From Hymenopellis radicata (taxonomy: Eukaryota > Basidiomycota > Agaricomycetes > Agaricales > Physalacriaceae): a stretch of DNA of 17,608 nt. Below, in pieces: positions 8,668 to 17,159 of this stretch. The notes beneath the pieces are model-generated. The model did not search any database. It was not told the DNA's origin and saw nothing but the letters and a program-made list of their open reading frames with translations. The DNA is taken from the NCBI GenBank assembly GCA_015501595.1, contig JADNRX010000938.1:1-17608 (forward strand). Reading direction: 5' to 3'. Numbering within the stretch: the stretch's first letter is position 1; every line of letters starts with the position of its first letter. A program made the translations under genes and the position numbers.

Positions 8668-9400
8668 GCGACGCGTCGGCGCCTTCGGCGCCTCCAGCAA
8701 CGACAAACTCCGATAATTAATCTGGGATTGCGAAGAACGGAGCCGTGGGATTCGAGTAGCGTTGGTGGCCTCGCCGGCCAGGCTTGGATCTTGGGAAAAG
8801 TGCGTTTTTTCTCCATTTTTCCGCGTTATTTTCGCTCATCTGAGGTTAGAAATTCTCTGAATATGTGTGCAACTTTGTGAGCTTTTGCCTGCCATCGATA
8901 TTGAACGTCGAACTGATTCGACATAGTGCATATACATGGAGCGCGGTGGCTTCGCCACCGCCTCGAATAGCCGCCTACCTCTAGGGAACACGACGTCGTT
9001 GCCATGGAAACCGAGTCTGGACTCTGATATGCGTGGCTGTCCTCGCCGGACCGGCTTTTCGTCCAGGCGAAAAGGTGCGTATTTGACTCATTTTCAACTT
9101 CGTACTATTGACCCGTTTTCATCAGGTCAGATCTACTGGACATCAAATACGGTATGTTTCGCTCTATATCCTGCGTATTCGTAAACTCATTGGTTCCATT
9201 AGTCGAGGCGGCTTCGCCGCCTCTCCACCCGTTCGAACGACTCGAGGAACATCGCCTTGTCTTAGGACCCCGCTATCTTCTGACGACTGCAGCGTGTGTT
9301 GGCCTCGCCGGCCCGGCTTTTTTTCTGGAAAAAAGGTGCAGATATTGGCCTTGAATTTCACCCTTGATTCTGACTTGGTTCCATTAGTTCAAATCCCTTT
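8668..9400 (+). repeat. Three diverged tandem units of about 265 bp (alpha, beta, gamma)
   Basis: Each unit starts with a GC-rich hairpin (8678-8692, 8945-8959, 9207-9221). About 90 bp later comes a second small hairpin of form GNCC-TCGCC-GGNC (8767-8779, 9039-9051, 9301-9313), followed by an A-rich ggaaaa-ggtgc motif that could be a splice donor. Spacing between equivalent points is 262-272 bp. Translated in the same relative frame the units give GGLAGQAWILGK, AVLAGPAFRPGEK and VGLAGPAFFLEK, and the first hairpin encodes APSAPP, VASPP and AASPP. Candidate introns follow (for example GTATGT near 9151 to CATTAG 9202). Units alpha and beta contain in-frame stops. This looks like a tandemly amplified exon block of an unknown gene family, mostly decayed. 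Confidence 0.5.
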
Positions 9401-10027
9401 CAATCGAACACGGACCTATGCTCGTACGCCGGGCCTACCGCTAATTGGAGCCGCTGATCCCGATCTGAATCTGAAGTGGCTCGGTTTTATGGACCAATTC
9501 GGACGTCTTGGTGACGAACTTCCACGGGTACGTCGTCTTGTGTTCTTCTTCAATTCCGGGGCTAATTCCTCCCAGCGCTGCGATATTACCTCAAACGTAA
9601 TGAACAGCGTCGCCTCCGACGCTACGCTCGCATTATGGGGCTTCACTGCTCGCCATAGCGACGTCTTGCCGCCAATTTACGCCACACTTCGATTTCACTC
9701 GCGCCTTCCTGGACCCAGGTGCTGATGGGTCGCTCTCATCAGCGACTTGCTTAGGACCCGTCACCGTCGTCTTCGAGCACCAGCAACCGCTACGTACCCG
9801 CCAGACGTTCTCAACTCGCCTAGGCTCTTGGAATTTCAACGTGGAGCTGCTCATACGCCTAGCCTGCGGCTAATTGTATCCGCTGATGCTGATCCTGATC
9901 TGACGGCGTTCGGCTTTATGGCCTCATTTGGACCCATTGACGATGAATTGGACCTGGTACGTGACATTAGCCTGGCGCGCTTTCTAGACTAACGACATAA
10001 TTCAGTACCTCAATTTCCATTGGATAG

Positions 10028-10079
10028 CAGTGAGCAGCGGCGCTTCCGCCGCTGCGCTCGCGTTGCGAGCTTCTCACTG
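10028..10079. repeat. Potential three-way-junction structure in unit B
   Basis: The outer stem cagtgag (10028-10034) can pair with ctcactg (10073-10079). Inside lie a 9-bp stem with CTTC loop (10034-10055; one base is shared with the outer stem) and gctcgc-gtt-gcgagc (10056-10070). The sequence is also plausible coding sequence, so the structure may be a by-product of codon content. Confidence 0.35.
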
Positions 10080-10448
10080 CTGGATTAACGACGTCTCTCG
10101 ACCATTACGCCACAGCTCACTTTCACTTTGCCTCCTGGACATTGGGCTGATGGTCGTAGCCATGAGCGACATACTTGGAGCCATTACCGTCGCGTTATTG
10201 CCCTATCAACCGCGAAGAACGCGGCAGGCCTTACCACCCCTCTAATTATAACACGGACCTACCCTCACAAGCCCAGCATTCGGCTGATTCTAGGCGCTGA
10301 TGCCGATTTAGATCTGTTTCAACTCGGGTTTATGGACGCTTTCGGACGTCTTCGTGACGAATTCGTCTTAGGTACGTTTTACTGGGCTCCCTCGTTTTCT
10401 GGACTAACGGCTTATTTCAGGGCTAAGATTCTCATTCAAGTGGGGTGA

Positions 10449-10470
10449 GCAGCGGCGCTTCCGCCGCTGC
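10449..10470. repeat. 9-bp-stem hairpin with CTTC loop, unit C
   Basis: Identical to the hairpin at 10034-10055. The equivalent place in unit A has a 7-bp stem with different bases (9606-9623, agcgtcg-CCTC-cgacgct), so pairing is kept while sequence changes. Confidence 0.5.
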
Positions 10471-10870
10471 GCTCGCTCTACGAGGTTCTCAGTGCTGGGA
10501 TTACCACGGTTCTTGACATTCTCCGCCACACTGCACTTCGACCTTCGGACGATATGGACGTCGAGCTTCTGCTTGTCCACGATGAGTCATCGCTACCAGA
10601 TGACGTCTCTCTCCTTGCTTAGACCACGGCGATGTTGACGACGGAATGCGTTCATTTCGGGTTCGTGCCTCGTTTATTCTGATATTTTTCACGGAGCTAA
10701 CTCAGTTATAGTTCGTCTCCATGGTGCGTTAATTCCGCCGCAAATCGCCCTGTTTGATGTTGATTCTGACTCCGTGGGATGAGTTTCGACTGTGGATACA
10801 ATTCTCGCGCGACGCGAACTTGGACCTACTAGCGCGAACTGCGCTGCATTATCACCAGTAGAGCTTCGTG

Positions 10871-11125
10871 TAGATGTATATGTACATGTCGTAGCTACGT
10901 TCAAATGATACTTGCATTGTTTTATTACTCTTCTGTGCCAATGTCAATGAAATGAACACGAATACTTGCCGTAGACTAGAATTGTGTTACTTGCCGGACT
11001 CAACAAATGTGTATATCGCAATTTCCACTTCGTCGGAGCTCTCTACAGCGTAAGAATACATGGAGAGTATAGTACAAGATAGTACTGAAACTTGGTGAGC
11101 ACCAGAAGTGGAAGAATAACACATA
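10871..11125. other. AT-richer intergenic spacer before segment copy 2
   Basis: No gene recognised. It contains the alternating tatatgtacat stretch and ends near the TAA (11117-11119) that closes the frame feeding gene V copy 2. Confidence 0.4.
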
Positions 11126-11911
11126 CTTGAAGAAACCCCACCTGTTAGAGGTTACGGAGAAGTGAGTATCACCGAAACACCCAATTCCAACTTCTCGAAA
11201 ACTTCATCCAGGGTGAGCCCAGAAACCAGTGCGATTGATACAATGTACCTTGAACATGATGTCCGTCGGGTCGCCAGGTTGATTTCACGTATTCGCTGTT
11301 GGGAATTGGCTCCGCTCTCTGGGCGGGTAACCAAAGTCCTTCCAAGGTTCCAGGCGTCCTATCGGCTCGGAATATGCGGCAAAACATCATGTTTGAATGG
11401 CGCCATACGGGTATGGTAACCCTAGGTGATCGGTGGATGTTGAACTCGAACCACCACATGTCCGAGTTCAAGACGCTTACACTAACTCGTCTTCGTGCTT
11501 TCTCGCTCTCTCCGACGTCTGGCCGACCTGAATTTACCTGGAGATTACTCTTAGGCATACCTAAGTCAATATCCGATGGTCGTTGAGGCGGAGAACGCGT
11601 CTTGAAGATGACTTTTCGCGTCAGAGGCTCTGGGAGGGCTCTTGGACCCTGCACATCGATGACACGAGGATTTCTGGACCCCTATGACGCGTCTGGGGTA
11701 TCTGCAATCTTATCTAGACTACCTCGGATGTGGGGACATGACGCCGTGGTCGTCCTCTTCCTCCGTCCCTCTCAGACTTTTGGTGAAAGTGTGTTTCTCG
11801 CTTGGTTTTGCTCCTTCGACTGCTGTCTTAGTTATATTAACCCTGTATATAGTGTCTACGACTGTCATCTTGCCTCTGTATGAATTGAATTCGACGGTAA
11901 CGCGCGATTAA
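11126..11911 (+). pseudogene. Gene V, copy 2: fragments including a putative membrane helix
   Basis: Plus-strand frames follow one another with small frame changes. 11126-11320 includes PPVRGYGEVSITETP and IDTMYLEHDVRRVARL. About 11390-11560 includes MFEWRHTGMVTLGDRWML. 11601-11684 contains DDFSRQRLWEGSWTLHIDD then TRISGPL, ending at CTA TGA. 11684-11911 starts at an ATG overlapping that stop and encodes 75 residues with a hydrophobic run (AVLVILTLYIVSTTVILPLY, residues about 47-66) before ELNSTVTRD and TAA. The last two pieces would be continuous with one base added or removed. I do not recognise the family; a membrane protein is inferred only from hydrophobicity. A 161-codon minus-strand frame (11169-11654) overlaps and cannot be ruled out as the coding strand for part of it. 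Confidence 0.3.
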
Positions 11912-12484
11912 CGCTGTGTACCCGAATTGCTGAAAGGGTTCGTACCTTTTCCGTGTTTCAACGTGCGCTGACTGATTTCACATGTTATTAGAACGTAAAC
12001 GGCGGCGCCTAGAAGGATGGAATTGGCAACGCGAAGCGTTGCAACTGTCCGGGTGAAAAGACCAACAGTGAAGTTTTCATTATCCCCGAGTCCAGACGCC
12101 GCTTTGCAACGCCCATCAGTTCATCAAGGGCAGACCCTGCAGTAATTCCGTCGCTTTGGGTGATGGAAGGTTGTTTTGAGGACGGGAAAGTCGAACCAGT
12201 GCATTCCAGGAGGAGAGGTCAGTTTCAGTTGCTTTGGTTTACCACTGACTTTCAACTCTCACTGAAGTCAAACTTTAGATTATTTTATGCTTATATTACG
12301 ACGCATTTCACTCTCGTGTGCTCAGGGCGACGAATCGAGAGGTAACGACATTGTGTGGCGGCCAATATGCGCCCGAAGATTGGCAGATCTCATCTCGTGC
12401 GACGGCCGCGCATCAACGTAACGTCTGATGTGAATGTATTTATATATCTGATGGAGCCTAGAGCGTTGGAATGGGAATAAAAGG
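11912..12484. other. Intergenic stretch, copy 2 (matches 660-1253)
   Basis: Near-identical counterpart of the copy 1 stretch. It includes the hairpin gcaacgc-GAA-gcgttgc (12026-12042) and the TATA-like tatttatatatc (12437-12448) ahead of gene U. No gene recognised. Confidence 0.5.
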
Positions 12485-12600
12485 TGATTGGAATGCACCT
12501 AAACTCATCATCTCCCTTTCCCACTCTTCCTCTCTCCGTCTCACACAGTTTGCTCTCTCACTCATCGCTCTTCCGTCTCCACTCATCACTCGTCCTACAG

Positions 12601-14003
12601 ATACCGTTCGTCGTTGTCGTGGCCGCCGCTCTCGTAAACGCGTCGGGAACGCGTTTAAAATGTGACGAGTCGCCTGATGTGACAGGTATGTTTCCTTCCT
12701 TCCCACCATCATTGTTGATTTTCACTCGCTCATTCCCGCCTCTCTCAGCGCCGTCGTGCTTGGTTCTTGCTCCTCTGGTAAGCTGTCGTCTTCGCTGTAG
12801 TCTCGACAAGTCGCTAATGATCTTTTTCAGAATTTTTGTGCACCGACATGGACGACGACGCTGGGCACATCGTCATGGATAACACGGTGCGTCTTTCAAC
12901 GCTTCCTTTGCCTCATTATTCTGGCTTACCCCTCATCTAGACACTCATCTTTGCACGGGCAACGATGTCACCGCCAGTTTTGGGGTTCAAGGTTCGTTGT
13001 CGCTTGCTCGCATTGACCTCGACTGATATTCCCTCAGGCCTCACACCGCATTCACCAGTACCGCGACGAGCGCCTAGTCCGACCGCCTGGTATCCACGGG
13101 TACGTAAACCTTCCCTCTGTTTCCTCTGCCGTGAGCTCATCCTTCTCTAGAGGATACGTCTACTGGTACCATTGGAACGGGTGTCGCGACGAACGCGTAG
13201 CCTTGACGGTACACTGTACGTCGTTGTCTTCCTCCTAGCTGGTTGACTTACTGTCACCGCAGTCTTTCGCTTAGATACAGCTAAAAGGAGCCGACTCTTT
13301 CTACGAGACGCGCCTCCTTTTCAGTTGGCTTCGCGCCAGAGGAAGCCCAACTGGATACGCAGCTGTTGCTTGGTAAGTTTCTTCCCCATTCCACGCTTGC
13401 AGGAGTACTTATCCGCTCCCAGATTCGACGTCAAGACATCACTCGATTCCAACATGCCGTACTCCTTCGCTGTCGGCGCTACTTCCATCCTCGGCCATCA
13501 AGCAACCACACGCAGTCGTGGGCGCGACGTCGGGACTTTGACCACCCCTACCAGGAATACATCGCCTTGCTTTGAAGATGGAGACTCTCGAGAGTTGTTA
13601 ATACCATGCGAGCAAGTCGTGGTCGGCCTGGTCGTGTTACGGTGAGGTTTTGAAATTTGTTCGGTTTTGTTATAACTGATGCCGTCCTTTAGACGAACGT
13701 GAGGCGGGAATGGAGGAATCTGAGGATATACCGTCGCTATGTTTTTATTTTATTACGATGTGTGTACTGGAACACACCGACTTGAGGGCGGGAGGTCGGG
13801 ATAATCCCAAGTTGGACGGAGACGTTGGTGTACGGGTTATTGTCGACGAGCTCGTCGAACGAGGAGGTTGCAGGCGGTCTCGTCACCACATGGTGAGTAC
13901 TTGCATTTGGGCGGTTTTCTTATCAAACTAATGTACTATTAGACAAGTTGATCTCAACGAAGACGCCGTTGTCGTACCAACGACTCTAAGGTGTTCGGAA
14001 TAG
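12601..14003 (+). pseudogene. Gene U, copy 2: intron-rich gene of unknown function
   Basis: Paralogue of 1363-2712 with the same seven candidate introns: 12686-12748, 12778-12830, 12887-12940, 13100-13150, 13216-13262, 13642-13692 and 13893-13942 (63, 53, 54, 51, 47, 51, 50 nt). Here the hydrophobic leader PFVVVVAAALVNASG is in frame with ATG 12484 or 12493, unlike in copy 1. From 13263 one frame stays open through CCLVSFFPIPRL and PYSFAVGATSIL, where copy 1 hits a TGA. A stop occurs after VYWNTPT (13784-13786), and a 10-nt difference near 13026 shifts the frame compared with copy 1. The end fits NEDAVVVPTTLRCSE and TAG 14001-14003. Many differences from copy 1 change amino acids, unlike in the F-box gene. 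Function unknown; a secreted product is only a guess from the leader. Confidence 0.45.
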
Positions 14004-14285
14004 ACTTGTATGTTTGTTTCACGAGTTGTCTTTCTATTTTGTATGCTAATATCGCATCTAGAGTGCATTACCTTGCCTTGTTGTAGTAGTCTAGTTACCT
14101 ACAATGTATACTAACCCCTCCTTCAGCTGATGTGTGATTGTAAGTCCTCCTTCAGAGGATAGACGCCCCCGTACCTTGTAAGTGTTAACTTTCGCCGCGT
14201 CGTAAAGATTGTCCTGAGTGGGGTCAAGCATCACGTTGATCCAACCCTAACCCTTATCGCTCTTCATGTCAACCACCACCACCTG
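14004..14285. other. Intergenic region, copy 2 (matches 2918-3190)
   Basis: No gene recognised. Counterpart of copy 1 with scattered differences, ending in a proline-coding accaccaccacctgcag stretch that could serve as a splice acceptor for an upstream exon of the F-box locus. Confidence 0.4.
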
Positions 14286-14380
14286 CAGTGTCGGGAGACG
14301 AGCTACCCAGCATCGCTACGCGGAGACGCCCATCAGACGCATACATTTCGCCCACCATCCTAGGAAACAGCACCCAGAGT

Positions 14381-14545
14381 AAGGAAGAGGAGCGCACTCC
14401 CGGGAAGAGGCGCACGTCCGGAGTCAGGGTGAAGAGACAAAGAGACGCACAAGCATTCCCGAGAGGCACGATGAAGAGGCGCACGACCACGTCCGGAGAC
14501 AGGATGAAGAGGCCACGAGCACGAGCACTTCCGGTGGTAGCGTGA
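14381..14545 (+). repeat. Minisatellite, copy 2
   Basis: Counterpart of 3288-3470 with a different arrangement: the 23-bp block appears once, with one base changed (gcactccc), and units read KRRTSGVRVK and KRRTTTSGDRMK in the plus frame entering from 14288. The frame stops after ALPVVA. Unit gain and loss since duplication is evident. Confidence 0.55.
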
Positions 14546-14681
14546 AGAGGCGACGAGCAACACGAAGGACCCAACGACTCGACTGTCTCCTCCTTAGACG
14601 TTGCTCATCTCGCTGTGAGGAGATGGTCGGGGAAGAGGACACCGGGAGAAGAGGATGAGACGCCCCGGCACGCTCCTCGAC

Positions 14682-16300
14682 ATGGCTCGGTGCCAGCGTC
14701 GGTCAGCTCCCCCAACGTCATTGGCAACACACGCCAGGCGTCGCTACCTATCAACCCAACGCCTAGGCACCTCTATCGCTCATTCGAGTCGGACGATGAG
14801 GACATTGGGAACGACCGCGGCCAGTCGTCGCGCTCTGAGCGTAGCTGCCAGTCTAAACCGTCGACACCCTCAGAGACCTTGCGCCGCGGTGGATTCGGAT
14901 ATCCAGAGTGAGTCCCATTATTTGGCAATGAACCAAGCTAATGTATTTAGGGCTTTGACATGGAAATCGGCCATACCCTATACTCGACAACGGCGGCGAG
15001 TCGCTGGTCGCCCGATGACATGGAGGACATGTCCACCTCGAACATCATCCACAGCCTCCCAAACGAGCTGCTCACACTAATATTCGAGGCGGGCTCAGCA
15101 CTGACATACCCGTCGCTGTGCGAGCCCAAGTCACCGTATGTGCCCATCACCGTAAAGAAGATGACACCGTTCATGACGACCGTGATGCACGTCTGCCATC
15201 GATGGCGGCAGGTAGCCATACACACCCCGGCACTGTGGACGACGCTGCATGTTTCCCGTTCAAAAAAGGCTGTCGACAAACTGCCCAACATCAAGGATTT
15301 CCGGAATCCCATCGCCTGGGTCACCGAGCACCTCACACGATCACAATCCCTACCCCTCGACATCAGTATCGACTGTCGCAACCTGTCAGCAAAGACCATA
15401 TTTGCACAGCTCACCCCGAGTCTCATCGCTGGCGGTCTCTCCGGATTACCCTCACCTCCGTCCAGGAGCTCCCCACGGCGTTGACAAACCTAAAAAAGGT
15501 CTCGGCCCGCTCCTTGAAACCCTCGAGATCACTTCCCTCAAATATCACGACTCCATCTCTCCACCCATCACCAGCTTTTTCAGAAACGGTCTCTCGCCGC
15601 GCCTCGCACATGTCCGTCTCAACAGAGTCAACCTTTCCTGGCTTGCATTCCCCCTCAAGGACCTCACCACCCTCGAGCTGCGCTTTGTTGTCTGGCCCAC
15701 CTACCCCCTTCTTGCCGACATGTTGAACGGCTCCCCAACCTCGAGTCGCTGCTTCTCCACATTGACAACACCGCAGCGAAACTCCTTGAGCGCCATACCC
15801 GACCGTCCATCAGCATACCCTCTCTCAAGTCGCTCGAGATCCGCTTGTTCAGCCAGGGCCAGCCGACGATTTGTCCATTCTTGCAGATATTCAGCATTCC
15901 AGCGCTCGAGTCGTTGACCATGCGAGACGTCACGTCCTCGGACTGGTGTCGTATTCTGGTGTACTTTCGGGTGCACTGTACATCCTACCCCGTCCTGCGG
16001 CACCTCACGCTTTCCTCGATTAAGGGTTTAATTAGTGTGGACTCGAGTGCCGTGCGCGCGTTTCCGCAGTTGACGACGTTGACGCTGTCCGGCTTGTACG
16101 CGAATGCGTTCTTCCGGCTTCTGGTGGATGAAAAGACGGACGACATGTATCGCGTCCCGGTATGGCCGAACCTGGGGCGGCTTGTTGTGGCGGGTGACCC
16201 GAGTTTGAATATTGGGCTTGTCAACCGGGCGGTGGACGCGAGGAGGAAGATGGGCCGGGCTATCACTGTGAGCGAGGAAAGGGTGTCCGAGGACATTTAA
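14682..16300 (+). CDS. F-box domain protein, copy 2 (two exons, frame-disrupted)
   Basis: Paralogue of 3602-5230 with the same architecture: acidic/Ser-rich exon 1, a 43-nt intron (14908-14950), F-box (IIHSLPNELLTLIFEAG ... HVCHRWRQVAIHTPALW) and a Leu-rich tail ending at TAA 16298-16300. The homologous first ATG (14682) is out of frame with the conserved N-terminal sequence because of a 10-nt loss, and one base is missing before the intron (ggattcgg-atatcc). ATG 14960 is the safer start. Frame breaks occur near 15418 (shared with copy 1), near 15507 (cggcccgctcc against cggctccgctcc) and near 15725. The region near 4160 that is broken in copy 1 is intact here. Substitutions between copies are nearly all silent, indicating that both were constrained until recently. 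The expected role is an SCF ubiquitin-ligase adaptor. Confidence 0.85.
14908..14950 (+). other. Intron of F-box gene, copy 2
   Basis: GTGAGT donor, CTAAT branch at 14938-14942, TAG acceptor, 43 nt. It aligns with 3839-3882. Confidence 0.65.
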
Positions 16301-16423
16301 CTGTTATTCTATTGTTGTGACTAATGTTTTCGTGCTTTATGTATATACCAGTTTTGGATTATTTCGGTTTAGTAGAGACGTAGTTGTAATGCATTATCAT
16401 CATCATCTCGGGAGGGGTGTACA
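16301..16423. other. 3' flank of the F-box gene, copy 2
   Basis: Reads identical by eye to 5231-5353, although the two coding regions differ by a few percent. Confidence 0.5.
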
Positions 16424-16509
16424 AATGCTGCTTTTGAATTGAACACTACTGTACACTACCAAGACAAGACTAGAGGCAAAACACCATACTGCACTACCCA
16501 GGACACATC
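16424..16509. repeat. Truncated left arm of palindromic element (copy of 5354-5433)
   Basis: Starts with the same aatgctgc end as element I and follows its left arm through ggacacatc (16501-16509), with small indels (an extra tgtac near 16450). The rest of the arm, which continues ataaccgctagg in copy 1, is replaced by the tyrosine-recombinase element terminus. Confidence 0.8.
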
Positions 16510-16593
16510 CCAATCTGATGAACCTGTCGGGGGACACGGTAGCCAAAAAGCCGACCGCCACCGCGGCGGCCGCGAGTATGATTGATGTTCGTA
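16510..16593 (-). repeat. 84-bp direct repeat, outer copy (B2)
   Basis: Base-for-base identical to 17040-17123. Its outer edge coincides with the loss of homology to copy 1 of the large duplication, so it marks the element terminus. The repeat is GC-rich in the middle (ccgccaccgcggcggccgcg). Confidence 0.85.
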
Positions 16594-17039
16594 GGGTAAG
16601 TGGTACAAGTATGAGGATACAAATACAAACGGGCGGGCGACGAGAATACAACACTGGTGTGAAACAGTAAGAGACTGAGCCTAAGAGAATAAATACAAGA
16701 ACGCACCTGGCGGGGCACAGTAAGAGCTGAGGGATGCGAGACATCCTCGGCTGCATACCTAAGCTGCCCGCCAGGTATGGAAATAAACGATCGACCTAAG
16801 AAAAAGATGTGGCGCTGAGAGCTGACCACGTCAAAGTCTCGCGGTGAGCGAGGATAACGTCCCGGAGGCAGAAGAGTCTCACCTGGTTCATTTTGCGACC
16901 CGGCGGGTAACGAACCAGAAGTACAGCATTTTAGACCCGAAGGATCTGTAATGAGTACTGTTGGTGAGGATGCTGTGAGCATGGAAAGCGAAAAGGCGTA
17001 CCTCATATTGGCCTTGAGTAATCAAAAGATTAATCTCGA
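16594..17039 (-). repeat. Segment between the 84-bp repeats (candidate A2)
   Basis: 446 bp lying between B1 and B2. On the split-repeat model this segment should recur as A1 at the 5' end of the element beyond the window. Several intron-like GT...AG signals occur on the minus strand (for example GTGAGA near 16882 and CTTAG near 16797), but no convincing coding frame is seen. Confidence 0.45.
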
Positions 17040-17123
17040 CCAATCTGATGAACCTGTCGGGGGACACGGTAGCCAAAAAGCCGACCGCCACCGCGGCGGC
17101 CGCGAGTATGATTGATGTTCGTA
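17040..17123 (-). repeat. 84-bp direct repeat, inner copy (B1)
   Basis: Perfect copy of 16510-16593, offset 530 bp, located 36 nt downstream of the recombinase stop. Confidence 0.85.
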
Positions 17124-17159
17124 AAAATGGCTAATAAATGAGTCGGAAGATGATATCAA

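Larger units (their letters stand above)
9395..10870 (+). pseudogene. Tandem array of three exon-intron units (A, B, C), unknown family
   Basis: Three units of about 420 bp each carry a related exon. A (about 9408-9527) reads PLIGAADPDLNLKWLGFMDQ then FGRLGDEL. B (about 9850-9956) reads LRLIVSADADPDLTAFGFMA then SFGPIDDEL. C (about 10260-10371) reads IRLILGADADLDLFQLGFMD then AFGRLRDEF. Each exon is followed at the same point by an intron: 9528-9575, 9957-10005 and 10372-10420 (48, 49, 49 nt), with GTACGT donor, CTAAT/CTAAC branch and CAG acceptor. Each next exon begins with a GC-rich hairpin that encodes SVASDATLAL in A and SSGASAAALAL in B and C. Later parts align between A and B (VTVVFEHQQPLRTRQ against ITVALLPYQPRRTRQ). 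Stops and frame changes occur in all units, so this may be one long gene with internal duplications, or three decayed paralogues. I name no function. Confidence 0.5.
11232..16509 (+). repeat. Large segmental duplication, copy 2
   Basis: Second copy of the segment at 1-5433, in direct orientation about 11.1 kb downstream. It lacks about 200 bp present in copy 1 at 2713-2917 and has a rearranged minisatellite. Homology to copy 1 stops at 16509, where an unrelated 84-bp repeat belonging to a tyrosine-recombinase element starts. Sequence upstream of 11232 cannot be compared because copy 1 is cut by the window start. Confidence 0.95.

Noticed and set aside
16403..17006. Minus-strand frames crossing the 84-bp repeats (hydrophobic IILAAAAVAVGFLA)
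   Set aside because: The frames run across the element terminus into unrelated flanking DNA, and the repeat explains the shared peptide, so a real gene is unlikely.
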